From Arthrobacter_J sp038199985 (GTDB lineage: Bacteria > Actinomycetota > Actinomycetes > Actinomycetales > Micrococcaceae), in the NCBI GenBank assembly GCA_038199985.1, contig JBBPYK010000062.1, positions 55,156 through 119,155 of the forward strand: a stretch of DNA of 64,000 nucleotides. The letters are read 5' to 3'. The position numbers and the translations under genes are program-made. Positions within the stretch are counted from its first letter, which is position 1, and each line of letters begins with the position of its first letter. A model generated the notes under the pieces. The model ran no database searches, was not told the origin of the DNA, and saw only the letters and a program-made list of their open reading frames with translations. Below are positions 51,604 to 61,017 of the stretch, piece after piece.

Positions 51604-52019
51604 GGCGCACCTGGTCCGGTAACAACCGTGTTTTCTGGGCGTGCCAGGGCGTCTGCTTCCAGCTGCCAGCCGGACCACCCCAATAGCGGGCCATCCACAG
51701 TAGTTGAGACGTGAACGGTAGCCCACATCCCATCACCGGTCACTGACAATTCTGCCTCCGAACCTGCCAAGCGCTGGACCGTCGTCGCCGCTACCGCTGG
51801 GTCCTCGCCGCGCATGATTTCCCGCGCACCGGCACGTGCGGCTTCTTCCAGCCGAAGCTGGGTAGCTCCGACGGACACCGCCGTAAGGACTACCACCAGC
51901 AGCACAATGATTGACGGAAGTGCCACAGCGAACTCCGCGGTGACGGCGCCGCGCTGCCCGGAAATAGAACGGGGTCCCCGGGTTGCACCACTATCCCGCG
52001 GAGTTCGTGTGGAGTTCAT
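51600..52019 (-). CDS. TadE-like pseudopilin (Rv3655c family)
   Basis: 139 residues. A polar N-terminus, then the pilin-type segment GAVTAEFAVALPSIIVLLVVVL with the invariant Glu, followed by QLRLEEAARAGAREIMRGED. The start MNSTRTP at 52019 has AAGG about 8 bases upstream. TadE proteins are minor pseudopilins of Tad pilus-like systems. Overlaps its downstream TadE-like partner. Confidence 0.85.
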   Translation of the reverse strand: MNSTRTPRDSGATRGPRSISGQRGAVTAEFAVALPSIIVLLVVVLTAVSVGATQLRLEEAARAGAREIMRGEDPAVAATTVQRLAGSEAELSVTGDGMWATVHVSTTVDGPLLGWSGWQLEADALARPENTVVTGPGAP

Positions 52020-52029
52020 CGGAGCTGCC

Positions 52030-52317
52030 TTATCCAAACGTGAGTGCGGTCTGGATCAGACCCATCAGCATTCCTCGGACTTCACCGCTGGCCAGGACAG
52101 CGACCAACAGGGCCGCGAACCCAACCGCCGCCAGCGTTGCGATAGCGTACTCCGCCGTCGCCATGCCAGCCTCCCGATGCTGAATGTCGACATTCTCGCT
52201 ACTGGTTGGTTGCGGACGAATTGCCGTGACCGTGGCCAAGGCAGGGTCATCTTCGGTGCAGCGGGGAAGGGGAACCTGCGTGGTCTGGAACTGGTGCGAA
52301 CTGTTCGTGGCTGTCAT
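52030..52317 (-). CDS. DUF4244 family, Flp-like pilin subunit (Rv3656c type)
   Basis: 95 residues from MTATNSS, with GAGGAG 7 bases upstream. A 45-residue polar leader precedes the pilin helix GMATAEYAIATLAAVGFAALLVAVLAS, with the Glu at position +5 of the processed pilin, and a short tail. This is the main pilin candidate of the tad locus. No prepilin peptidase is in the window. Confidence 0.85.
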   Translation of the reverse strand: MTATNSSHQFQTTQVPLPRCTEDDPALATVTAIRPQPTSSENVDIQHREAGMATAEYAIATLAAVGFAALLVAVLASGEVRGMLMGLIQTALTFG

Positions 52318-52513
52318 GGTGGAGCTCCTCGATTTCTTGGGCCAGTTGCTGGCGATCATGACGCTGATCTCTGCGTCTAAATCGACTCTGCCCCGGCCTT
52401 GAACCTCATTGGATCCATATTCGGCCCCATCTGGATAACTTCACTGACGGTCTCGACTGTGGAGGAACAGTGTTCATTCACGGACAGGCGCGAGCTTCAG
52501 AGACTTGTGCTTT

Positions 52514-53827
52514 TCAGTTCGCTTCGTGGCGTTGGTGACGTACGACTGCCCATTGGGTAGCGACAATGATGAGAGCGATTGCCGCGGTACCGATGAGAGT
52601 CAGCAGGTCCGACTGTGCCTTGAGGAGCACGAAAGGTACCAGCACTGCCATATCGAGCACGATGGCGACTATGGGAATCCATGCCTTGGCGCCAATGTCC
52701 TCCTTCAAATGCCGGATGACGCCCCAGTGAATGGCGATGTCCATGGCTAAATACAGAATCGCTCCCAGGGAAGCGATCTGGGAGAGATCAAAGAAAGCGG
52801 CCATGATGATGGCGAGCCCGGCCGTGATGAACAGAGATTGGTGTCCCTTGTGCCCTGGTAGTCCTGGAGCCTGTCCCATGTCGTGAAGCATGTCGTAAAG
52901 CTTTGACACTGAAAAGAGGCTCGCAATCAGCCCCGAAAGTGTTGCGATCACGGCGATGATTACGGTCAATGTCACGCCCGTTGTCCCGAATGCCGGCTCG
53001 GCCGCCTCGGCCAGGGCATAATCCCTGGCCTCGACGATTTGGGGGACGGTGAGGCTGCCGGTGACCGCAACTGTGATTAGGAGATAGAGCACCGTACACA
53101 CACTGATGGCGATGATGATTGAGCGACCCACGTTGCGCTTAGGGTCGCGTAGGTCTGCCCCCTGGTTCGTGATCGTGGTAAATCCCTTATAGGCCAGGAT
53201 GCACAGGGTGACACCAGCCAGAAAGCCCATCCAGCCTGACTCTGGCGGGGTGCGTCCGGCCGTGGTGAATAGCTGTCCCAGAGAGGAAGCTCCGGCCGCG
53301 AAGATGCCTCCGACAGCCAGAATGGCGATACCGATGATTTTGAGTGCAGCGGTGATCGTCGCCGAGCGCTCCACCCACTGGTTGCCGATCAGATTGACCA
53401 GCGCGGCGGCTGCTATGGCCAGTACAGCCAGAATGGGCACCAACAGTTCTGAGGCCTGCATCCCAAACGGTCGCAACAAATACGTGCCGAACGTGCGTCC
53501 CAACAAGCTTTCGGCCAAAACCATGGACACGTACATGAATAAGGAGAATGATCCAGCGACAACTCCGGGACCATAGGCTGCTTTGAGTAGCATGGCGATT
53601 CCGCCCGAAGACGGGTTCTTAGCCGAATATCGAATGTAGGAGTACGAACTGAACGAGACGACCACGGCGCCTGCAAAGAACGCCCATGGCACCCAACCGC
53701 CAGCTAGTTCAGCGACCTGACCGACGAGAGCGAAGATGCCGGCCCCGATCATGACTCCGGTACCTAGGGCGACAGAACCCACCAGTGACAGTTTCTGATC
53801 GCTTTGCGACGTCTTTTCCTTGTTCAT
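52514..53827 (-). CDS. APC-family amino acid/polyamine permease
   Basis: 437 residues from MNKEKTS, with AAGGGA 6 bases upstream. Twelve or so transmembrane helices, beginning SVALGTGVMIGAGIFALVGQV, the substrate-binding GAGIF motif of APC transporters; unwound helix 6 lies near LAYKGFTTITNQGADLRDPKRN. It imports or exchanges an amino acid or amine, unknown which. It lies between the Flp-like pilin gene and the tadB-tadC-like genes, separating a locus that is usually contiguous. Confidence 0.88.
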   Translation of the reverse strand: MNKEKTSQSDQKLSLVGSVALGTGVMIGAGIFALVGQVAELAGGWVPWAFFAGAVVVSFSSYSYIRYSAKNPSSGGIAMLLKAAYGPGVVAGSFSLFMYVSMVLAESLLGRTFGTYLLRPFGMQASELLVPILAVLAIAAAALVNLIGNQWVERSATITAALKIIGIAILAVGGIFAAGASSLGQLFTTAGRTPPESGWMGFLAGVTLCILAYKGFTTITNQGADLRDPKRNVGRSIIIAISVCTVLYLLITVAVTGSLTVPQIVEARDYALAEAAEPAFGTTGVTLTVIIAVIATLSGLIASLFSVSKLYDMLHDMGQAPGLPGHKGHQSLFITAGLAIIMAAFFDLSQIASLGAILYLAMDIAIHWGVIRHLKEDIGAKAWIPIVAIVLDMAVLVPFVLLKAQSDLLTLIGTAAIALIIVATQWAVVRHQRHEAN

Positions 53828-53947
53828 GCTGGTCCCTTCATGGACCAGATTTATCAATATTGTGCCCGCGACGCCACCCATCGAGGGAAAGTCTGCCAAT
53901 TCTTGACGCCTAGAACGATGTCAGTAGGCATCGATGATCGCCAGACA

Positions 53948-54514
53948 TCACCCGAGCGAAGGAACTAGGGCAAAGAACACGGGCATGACTCCCAGACAAA
54001 CGAACGCGGGGAGTGCGCAAACCCCAAGGGGTATTACTAATTTCACCCCGAGTGAGGCCGCACGCTTCTCGGCCGCACGGTTGTTTCGACGCCGGAGCTG
54101 AGCGGCATGTGCGTAGAGGATCCTGGCCGAAGGCGCTCCGGTGGCTCCGGCAAACGCCAAGGCCGATGCAAGCTCGTCAACCACGCGGCCACCCTGCTTA
54201 CCAGCCTTGTCCGAGGCCAACTGCCAGGCAGAGTTCCAGGACGCACAGAGGTCAAGCGCGGCTGCTGCCCGCTGAATCGCGCTTCGAACATCCGGAGTAC
54301 ATGGTTGGGACAACACGCTCAATACAGCGCGCATGGGTTGGCCTGCCTCAAGCATCGCTGCTGCTAGATCCAGCATGAGCGCGGGATCGTCAATGCCAAG
54401 CGAAAACTCTTCAACAACGCTCTCCTGCTTGGCGTTGCTCTCGAAGTGCCCATATTGGCCTACCAGCAGCCAGCCGGCTGTAAACAGCAACCCGAATACG
54501 ACTATGCCCATCAT
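53948..54514 (-). CDS. Type II/Tad secretion F-family inner-membrane protein (TadC-like)
   Basis: 188 residues from MMGIVVFGLLFTAG. One N-terminal helix, a cytoplasmic helical T2SSF domain (LMLDLAAAMLEAGQPMRAVLSVLS and the QLRRRNNRAAEKRAASLGVKL end) and a final hydrophobic pair of helices. The much larger open frame to 54886 overlaps the tadB-like gene and has no similarity. The start overlaps the tadB-like stop as ATGA. Confidence 0.8.
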   Translation of the reverse strand: MMGIVVFGLLFTAGWLLVGQYGHFESNAKQESVVEEFSLGIDDPALMLDLAAAMLEAGQPMRAVLSVLSQPCTPDVRSAIQRAAAALDLCASWNSAWQLASDKAGKQGGRVVDELASALAFAGATGAPSARILYAHAAQLRRRNNRAAEKRAASLGVKLVIPLGVCALPAFVCLGVMPVFFALVPSLG

Positions 54515-55266
54515 GCGAAGGGTTCTTTCCCTGCGCCTGCCACTAATTTTCCAGACCACCACCGGCCCACCATCATCAGTACGATCCCGGCAAGCAGAAA
54601 CGCCCATCCAGCAGGCGTTCCCAGCAGGATCGCGATTGGATTCATACCCATGAGAAATCCGAGGCCCAGCCCAAAGACCGGCAGCCACGTCAGGAGACGC
54701 ACCGTCGCCTTTGGCCCGGCGAGCGCTGTTTCCCGGGCCGCGACACTGTCCAACCGCGATTCCAACTGCACGGCGTATCGAGCAAGGATGTGTCCAAGCG
54801 GCGCTCCGCACCTCTCGGACACGTTGAGACAGGCTGCCAGATCCAGCCATAGCCCGGCCAGGTGCTGTTGTTTTTGTGCACGGCATGCGCTTGCAGCAGC
54901 TATCAGCGTATTCGACGGGTTCAGGCCGAGGGCGGCGGCCTGCGCAGCTCTTTCCAGTACGGGAACCACGTTGGCACCTAGCCCGCGTCCATCTGTGGGG
55001 ACGTTGTTATCGACTGATGCGTAGACCGACAGTGCGTCCTGCCACAGTGAGTGCGGGTTACGTCCAGACTGCAAGAGCGCGGCCAGCTGGTGGACGAACA
55101 ACGGCAGCTCGTGGGGGTCGGGCGCGGACTGTTTGCCAAGGTGAGGAGAGACGGTGCGGGGCTGCCGACGCCGAGCCAGTATCGTCCTACCTGGATCCGG
55201 CGCCGCCCTTCGCACCAGCAACAGACACGCCAGTGACATCAGCAGGGCCACCAAAATACCAGTCAT
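54511..55266 (-). CDS. Type II/Tad secretion F-family inner-membrane protein (TadB-like)
   Basis: 251 residues. N-terminal helix MTGILVALLMSLACLLLV, a long polar stretch, then the T2SSF helical domain (LPLFVHQLAALLQSGRNPH, with the second half around CGAPLGHILARYAVQLESRLDSVAARETALAGPKA) and two C-terminal helices. It should form the membrane platform with the TadC-like protein and be driven by the TadA ATPase. Overlaps the tadA stop by 4 bases. Confidence 0.83.
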   Translation of the reverse strand: MTGILVALLMSLACLLLVRRAAPDPGRTILARRRQPRTVSPHLGKQSAPDPHELPLFVHQLAALLQSGRNPHSLWQDALSVYASVDNNVPTDGRGLGANVVPVLERAAQAAALGLNPSNTLIAAASACRAQKQQHLAGLWLDLAACLNVSERCGAPLGHILARYAVQLESRLDSVAARETALAGPKATVRLLTWLPVFGLGLGFLMGMNPIAILLGTPAGWAFLLAGIVLMMVGRWWSGKLVAGAGKEPFA

Positions 55267-56462
55267 TCCGTGAGCCGTTTGTTCAGGTCGGGCCAGCCCG
55301 GTCCCTCAATGAGGGATCCGTCTATTAGTTCGAGTGCTGGCACGGCGGTCAGCTCCCCTCCTGAGATGTTCAGCATGGAGATGCCGCCCACCGTTCTTCC
55401 GCCAGGGGAACGGATCAAGTGAATGACGACGTCGATGGCGTTGGCTGCCTGCTGGGACAACGCATCGCGGTTCATCCCTGCGAGCGCACCCAGTGCTAAG
55501 AGCCGGGCTGGCACGCTCTGGGCGGAGTTCGCGTGGACTGTGCCGCCAGCGCCGGCATGACCGGTGTTCATGGCGGACAGCAGCTCTCGGACTTCGGTTC
55601 CCCGGCATTCACCGACGATGAGGCGGTCTGGTCTCATCCGGAGGGCCTCTTTCACGAGGTCCGCGAGTTCAACGGCGCCGGAGCCTTCCAGATTGCTGTG
55701 GCGACTTTGAAGTCCGACGACGTGCGGATGTTCCGGGTTCAGTTCCGCCGCATCCTCGACGAGAACCAGCCGTTCGGTCTCTGGGCAGAGTCCGAGCATG
55801 GTGGACAAGAGGGTGGTTTTGCCGGTTCCGGTGGCGCCGCTGATCAGGAAGTTGAGCCGGTGGTGAATGACCTGCGTCAGCACGCGAACCAGCAGGGCGG
55901 TGTTCGGACCGTCAGGGAAGAGTTCTTCCAGGGTGAAAACCGTGGATCTGCGGATTCTGATCGAGAGAAGGGTGCCTGCCGTGGACACAGGGCTGAGGAC
56001 TGCATGGACACGGTAGCCCTCCAACCGGACATCGACGCAGGGGTTGGAATCGTCAAGACGCCGTCCTCCCGCTGCGATCAACCGGGCTGCCAGAGACCGT
56101 ACGGAGCTGTCATCGGTAAAGCGGGTGTCAGTCAGCTCAAGACCAAGACCGCTATCGACCCAGACGTTGTTAGGGCCGTTGACGAGGATGTCGGTGACTC
56201 CCGGGCTGGAGGCCAGTTCCTGCAGGGGGCCGAGGCCCTTGAGCTCAGCCCGGATGGTGTCTACGGCCAGTAGCGTCCCCTCTGATCCGAGCAGCCGTCC
56301 GCTGGAGTGCACGGCTGCCGCAAGCCGGGCGTCGGTGACCGGAGAACTGTCGGCGAGGACTGCTGCCCGTATCTGAGACACCATGGCGGAGTCCACCCCC
56401 CGTTGTTGGAAACCAGCAGGGCGGGATCGTTGCCGATGGCCGCCGTCGGCCCTGGGGCTCAC
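55263..56462 (-). CDS. TadA/CpaF-family secretion ATPase
   Basis: 399 residues. Walker A is ISGATGTGKTTLLSTML, the Asp box follows in RLVLVEDAAELN, and the Walker B/His box in RLIVGECRGTEVRELLSAMNTGHAG. It powers the Tad pilus-like apparatus. The start is either the GTG at 56462, which overlaps the cpaE-like stop as GTGA and has AGGA 8 bases upstream, or an ATG at 56384 (MVSQIRAAV) with its own GGGGTGG; the extra 26 residues are low-complexity. Confidence 0.87.
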   Translation of the reverse strand: MSPRADGGHRQRSRPAGFQQRGVDSAMVSQIRAAVLADSSPVTDARLAAAVHSSGRLLGSEGTLLAVDTIRAELKGLGPLQELASSPGVTDILVNGPNNVWVDSGLGLELTDTRFTDDSSVRSLAARLIAAGGRRLDDSNPCVDVRLEGYRVHAVLSPVSTAGTLLSIRIRRSTVFTLEELFPDGPNTALLVRVLTQVIHHRLNFLISGATGTGKTTLLSTMLGLCPETERLVLVEDAAELNPEHPHVVGLQSRHSNLEGSGAVELADLVKEALRMRPDRLIVGECRGTEVRELLSAMNTGHAGAGGTVHANSAQSVPARLLALGALAGMNRDALSQQAANAIDVVIHLIRSPGGRTVGGISMLNISGGELTAVPALELIDGSLIEGPGWPDLNKRLTE

Positions 56463-57523
56463 GCGATTTGTCCTGCCGGTACGTCAAGGTGCGCGATGAT
56501 GCCGCCAAGTGCCCGTTGAAGCCGACGTCTGCGCGCATATTCGAGGACGGTGCCGCTCTCTTCCGCTGCGGGCATTCCGCGTTGGTGCGGCAGGTACCCG
56601 GCAAACCGGACACCAGTCATGTTGGCGATGGTCTGCGGATCGAGTCCGTCTGCGACTGGTCCGCGGATGACAACGGATACGGGAGTGGGCGCAAGCTGTT
56701 TCGCCACGTTCCGACCCGCGTCGATGGCCCGGCGACGGCCCGGTAGGACCATGAGGATGGTGTCGCAGCAGGCCGCGAGCGCTGTTTGTTCTTGGCTGCC
56801 GCCCAGATCAACGATGGCGAGATCGAATCCGGTGCGGACGGCGTCGAGCACCCCCGGTGCCATGGGCTCTGCCTCAGGAACGGTGCCCTCAGGGCTACGG
56901 GTCCAGGACAATACCGAGATGCCGTTCACCACGGGTAGAGCTTCAAGGAGCTGCCGGGGATTGAGCGTTCCTTTAACGTCCGCGAGGTCCGGCCAGCGGA
57001 TCCCTTGAGCTTCTCGCGCTGCCAGCAGACCATCAATCCCGCCGTCCAGAGGAACCCCGTCGACGAGGCAGGTCGTTAGGCCATCCGCTGCCGCTGAATG
57101 TGCCAGTAGACAGCTCAATGTTGTTGCACCGCTGCCTCCCGTGGCCCCAGCTACTCCAACTACACGGCCCTGGGCAGGTTTACTTGCGCGGCCCAGATAG
57201 TCGGCCAGCCAGACGGCGGCCGACGGCAGGACAGCCGCACGGTGCGCTGACAACGCGGCTGCCCGCTCCCACACCTGTGTTTCCTGACCATTCAAGCCCA
57301 CCACAATGACCTCAATATCGGGTGGAAGGCGCGGAAGTGATACGTCGACATCCACCAGAAGCAACATCGCCCCAATTGCTAGGGCTTCCGCCGCGTCCGG
57401 CACCGGTATCAGCTTCGCTCCAGCAGCCGCCGCCACGCGTGACACCTCATCCCGCACCGGCTCAGCAGCGCTGATCAGGACGATCGACGGTGTTCGATTT
57501 TCAGGTAACCACGCAGTATTCAT
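56459..57523 (-). CDS. CpaE/Ssd-like ParA-family ATPase
   Basis: 354 residues. An N-terminal receiver-like domain (PSIVLISAAEPVRDEVSRVAA...), then a MinD/ParA-type P-loop GVAGATGGSGATTLSCLLA with later switch-type LAIVDLGGSQE. In Tad loci CpaE positions the apparatus at the cell; the mycobacterial homologue Rv3660c is called Ssd and affects septum formation. First gene of the tadA-tadB-tadC run; divergent from the polymerase gene. Confidence 0.85.
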   Translation of the reverse strand: MNTAWLPENRTPSIVLISAAEPVRDEVSRVAAAAGAKLIPVPDAAEALAIGAMLLLVDVDVSLPRLPPDIEVIVVGLNGQETQVWERAAALSAHRAAVLPSAAVWLADYLGRASKPAQGRVVGVAGATGGSGATTLSCLLAHSAAADGLTTCLVDGVPLDGGIDGLLAAREAQGIRWPDLADVKGTLNPRQLLEALPVVNGISVLSWTRSPEGTVPEAEPMAPGVLDAVRTGFDLAIVDLGGSQEQTALAACCDTILMVLPGRRRAIDAGRNVAKQLAPTPVSVVIRGPVADGLDPQTIANMTGVRFAGYLPHQRGMPAAEESGTVLEYARRRRLQRALGGIIAHLDVPAGQIA

Positions 57524-57641
57524 ACACTGACTCTGCGACGCACAACCCTCAGCCGTGCCACCCGGAACCGGTTATGTGGAAAACGGTCCATCGAATAACT
57601 CCTGTGGAGGAATAGTCGTACCCCTCAGGGAGAATAGATTC

Positions 57642-59339
57642 ATGTACATTCTGGTGGCGGCATCGGCGCACGGCACAGCTGATCCTCAGGGAGTCCACCT
57701 ACAACCGTTGGACAATAACGGGGATCCCACTGCCGAGGCCGTCGTCGTACCTTCACCGAGCCTTTCTCAAAAGGTCGCCGAGCTGGAGACCAACCGTCCC
57801 CGCTGGGTATTTGAAAACGTTCGCGACTGGTACCCGCAGCTGCTCGCGGACGGCACTGACATTGAACGGTGCCACGACGTCACCCTGATCCGCGGAATAC
57901 TCAGATTCGCCACATCGGCAGCACCATCCCCCTACATCGATGTCCTTCACTCCGCCCCGCTCGATGACGCCGACGACGCGCTGCCCCGGCAGCTGCAGCC
58001 CCCGCCGCCAGCACCGGACCAGGGCACCCTCTTCGAAAGTGGGCCAACTACCTCTGGGATGCCACTCGAGGACCTCCGGGATGAGCTGCAGGCCCAGCTA
58101 GCTGCCATCGCGCAGTCCCCACAGACGAACCGCCTCACGCTCCTGACCGCAGCGGAATCTGCCGGGGCCCTCGTCGCCGTCGAAATGGAACATTTCGGTA
58201 TGCCCTGGCGCGAAGACGTTCACAACGCCATCCTCACCAACGCCCTTGGGCCACGACCGCGTGAAGGCCATCGTCCACCTGAACTGGAACGGCTCGCAGG
58301 CGAACTACGCATTATCCTGAAAAATCCCACGTTCAATCCGGACTCACCGCAGGAACTCCTTCGTGCCCTCCACCGAGCCGGCCTAGAGGTCAAAACAACC
58401 CGTCAATGGGAACTCGAACAGCTCAACCACCCAGTCATTCCGCCCTTGCTGCAGTACAAAAAGCTCTCACGGTTGGCCACAGCAAACGGCTGGACCTGGC
58501 TTGACGCCTGGGTTCACGACGGCCGTTTCCGCCCCGAGTATGTGGTGGGCGGTGTTGTCACCGGCCGGTGGGCCTCCCGTGGCGGCGGCGCCATGCAGAT
58601 CCCGAGGGTCATTCGCGACGCGTCCCGTCCAGACCCTGGGCACCGATTCATTGTGGCCGACGCAGCGCAGCTTGAACCCCGTGTACTGGCGGCACTGGCC
58701 AAAGACTCTGCGCTCGCTGCCGCCGCCCGTGGGCGTGATCTCTATCAAGGAATCGCAGACCAGGGTTTCGGCGGCGACAGGGCCACCGCAAAAATTTCCA
58801 TGCTTGGCGCCATGTACGGCGCTACCAGCGGTGAAGCTGGCCGACTGATGCCACAGCTGACGCGCACCTTTCCGCAGGCTATCGCCGTCGTCGAACAGGC
58901 CGCCCGCGAAGGCGAAGCCGGTGGCGTCGTCTCGAGCCATCTTGGCCGTAGCTGCCCACCGCCCTCACCGCGCTGGCGCCAGGCACAACAGAGTACGACG
59001 TCGGACGAGCAGCGACGAGCCGAAGGCGTTGCCAGGGCACGTGGCCGGTTCACGCGGAACTTCGTGGTTCAGGGAACGGCAGCCGAATGGGCGCTGTGCT
59101 GGCTGGCCGAACTACGACGACGGCTACGAACCGCTGCAGGAACCGGCCCGGCACTGGGCGAGCTGGTGTTCTTCCTCCACGATGAGGTGGTCTTGCACGT
59201 GCGGGATGAATACGTTGAGGAAGTTGAGGCCATCGTCCAGGCTTCAGCGGCCGCGGCTACCCACTTGCTCTTTGGGAACATCCCTATCGAATTTCCCGTC
59301 AATGCGGTTGTTGTTGATTCCTACGCGGACGCAAAATAA
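57642..59339 (+). CDS. PolA-type 3'-5' exonuclease/DNA polymerase
   Basis: 565 residues from MYILVAASAHG (GGGAG about 9 bases upstream); the open frame to 57555 has no similarity. The polymerase palm has motif A ADAAQLEPRVLAAL, motif B RATAKISMLGAMYGATSGEAG and motif C FFLHDEVVLHV. An N-terminal degenerate exonuclease-like domain is present; the 5'-nuclease domain is absent. These small Pol A proteins are actinobacterial and probably act in repair or gap filling. Divergent from cpaE. A single DnaA-box-like TTATCCACA at 59354 follows the gene. Confidence 0.87.
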   Translation: MYILVAASAHGTADPQGVHLQPLDNNGDPTAEAVVVPSPSLSQKVAELETNRPRWVFENVRDWYPQLLADGTDIERCHDVTLIRGILRFATSAAPSPYIDVLHSAPLDDADDALPRQLQPPPPAPDQGTLFESGPTTSGMPLEDLRDELQAQLAAIAQSPQTNRLTLLTAAESAGALVAVEMEHFGMPWREDVHNAILTNALGPRPREGHRPPELERLAGELRIILKNPTFNPDSPQELLRALHRAGLEVKTTRQWELEQLNHPVIPPLLQYKKLSRLATANGWTWLDAWVHDGRFRPEYVVGGVVTGRWASRGGGAMQIPRVIRDASRPDPGHRFIVADAAQLEPRVLAALAKDSALAAAARGRDLYQGIADQGFGGDRATAKISMLGAMYGATSGEAGRLMPQLTRTFPQAIAVVEQAAREGEAGGVVSSHLGRSCPPPSPRWRQAQQSTTSDEQRRAEGVARARGRFTRNFVVQGTAAEWALCWLAELRRRLRTAAGTGPALGELVFFLHDEVVLHVRDEYVEEVEAIVQASAAAATHLLFGNIPIEFPVNAVVVDSYADAK

Positions 59340-59451
59340 CTAGCCCGGCGAAGTTATCCACAACCACGCTCCTCCCCGTGGCGCCACTAAATGCAGCACC
59401 GTAGCGTCACAGGTGAAGCCGTGACATGGGGACCGAAGGGGTACTGCCGCT

Positions 59452-61002
59452 GTGACCATTCTGACCATCAATACCGATCGATACCTGGACTCGGCCCTGC
59501 ACGCGGCCGCTGCCGGCACACACAGCCGCGAGGCCGTCATGGCGATCAGCGGAACGCTGAGCTATTCCGGCGGAATGGCTGGTTGGGACGCTGCGGGCAT
59601 GGACTGGGCGGATGGGTATGACTCCTACGTGTCGCAGGTTTTCGATGGAGTCCAGGACATGGCAATGGGGTGTTCTGACACGTCGCAGGTAATGACCATC
59701 GCGGCAGGAAACTACATTCAGGCAGAACACGTCGCATCGCTGGGTACGTCGCTGTTGACGCACCCGGCATTCGCCCCCGCCGTAGATGAGATCCGCATCG
59801 CCACTCCACCGAGAGCCTCAGAGTCGGTGAATCCGGGGCTCCCTCCTGAAGGGTGGCACTTGGTCCGGGAACTTGCGAGTCTGACCTGGCCGAATGGAGA
59901 GCCCGACCAACTCCGCGCTGCTGCTGCGGCCTGGAGTGCTCTTGCTGGTGAGCTTGAGCACGTCCGAAGCTCATTCATCACCTCAGTGCGGTCCTCCGTT
60001 GCACTACTTCAAGCACAAGACCTGAAATTACTCAATGAACGATCCTTCCTCATGGACTCCGCTGCGACTGAGCTGGCTGAGGCAGCACGAAACATCGCGG
60101 TATCGTGCACGGCCTATGCTGTGAGCGTCGAAGAGGCTCACAGCGCCATTCGCAACCTGGCCCAGGAATTGATGGTGGAAATTGCAGCGACGGTTGCTAT
60201 CGGGGCTGCCCTGACTATTTTCTCCGGCGGGCTATCAGCCCTCGTCGGCGCCGGAGTCGCAGCCTCGAGGATCCACCGGTTCGTTTCGTCCGTCAGAACC
60301 GTTCTCGATGGGCTCGCTGTTGCAGCCCGGTCTACGCAGGCTGCGAAGGTCCTCATATCTTCAGCAGTACGGCTTAGAGGATTGTCGGGATCTGGAGGCC
60401 TCGCTCTGAAAACTCTTGGAAGTCGCCTTCCAGCAGCTGTAAAACATGTTCCAGCTCCCATGACGCGTGTTTGGCCGAAGGTAAGCAAGGCTGATGAGCT
60501 ACTCGGCAAGGGCTCTGATTTTGTTCTTGATGGCCCGTTGAGCATGCTCCGAGGAGCTGGCATGAGCAAGGTTCGCGAGGTCTCATTCGGCAAATTTGCC
60601 CACGACGGCGACGGCTTTGAGGTGGCCCTTCACTTACTCACTTTCACGGCCCTGGCGAATACAAAGTCGCTCAAATCCATCACCTGGGGAAAGGCTGCCT
60701 ACGACCGGCTAGAGGCGACCAAAGAGGTTAAAGGTGTCATCGAATCTGGAAAGATACCCTGGCTGGTCCGGAAACCGAAGAACTATCCCGGGCTACCCAA
60801 AACACTGCCCGTCATCGTTCCGCCCCGCCTCAGGGCAGCCCACCCAGGTCCAGCCCCGAGCCGCCGTACGATCGTGGTGAAGCAGCTCACCACGAGCCGT
60901 CCGGACCTTCCACCGGTACTCGATAACCCGCTATTGGTCCAGCACCAGACCGGTAAATCGCCAAGCGTCCAACCAGGGAGCCTGACTCCCTCAGCCGCGT
61001 GA
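59452..61002 (+). CDS. WXG100/CpnT-N-like protein without recognisable toxin domain
   Basis: 516 residues, GTG start 10 bases after a GAAGGGG site. The N-terminal half is helical with a WXG-like turn (the MAGWDAAGMDWADGYDSY region) and a second paired-helix segment (RAAAAAWSALAGELEHV), as in CpnT/LXG-type T7SS effectors; a hydrophobic segment lies at about 245-270 (IAATVAIGAALTIFSGGLSALVG). The C-terminal third is Pro/Ser/Lys-rich with no toxin motif and ends 15 bases before galK's end. No immunity gene or ESX component is nearby. Confidence 0.65.
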   Translation: MTILTINTDRYLDSALHAAAAGTHSREAVMAISGTLSYSGGMAGWDAAGMDWADGYDSYVSQVFDGVQDMAMGCSDTSQVMTIAAGNYIQAEHVASLGTSLLTHPAFAPAVDEIRIATPPRASESVNPGLPPEGWHLVRELASLTWPNGEPDQLRAAAAAWSALAGELEHVRSSFITSVRSSVALLQAQDLKLLNERSFLMDSAATELAEAARNIAVSCTAYAVSVEEAHSAIRNLAQELMVEIAATVAIGAALTIFSGGLSALVGAGVAASRIHRFVSSVRTVLDGLAVAARSTQAAKVLISSAVRLRGLSGSGGLALKTLGSRLPAAVKHVPAPMTRVWPKVSKADELLGKGSDFVLDGPLSMLRGAGMSKVREVSFGKFAHDGDGFEVALHLLTFTALANTKSLKSITWGKAAYDRLEATKEVKGVIESGKIPWLVRKPKNYPGLPKTLPVIVPPRLRAAHPGPAPSRRTIVVKQLTTSRPDLPPVLDNPLLVQHQTGKSPSVQPGSLTPSAA

Positions 61003-61017
61003 TTTCGTACGGTGGGC

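Noticed and set aside
53948..54886. 312-residue open frame for the TadC-like gene
   Set aside because: The first 124 residues overlap the tadB-like gene in another frame and have no family similarity; the real start is at 54514.
59354..59362. Perfect DnaA-box-like TTATCCACA downstream of the polymerase gene
   Set aside because: It is a single copy without a cluster, AT-rich stretch or dnaA/dnaN neighbours, so an origin is not supported.
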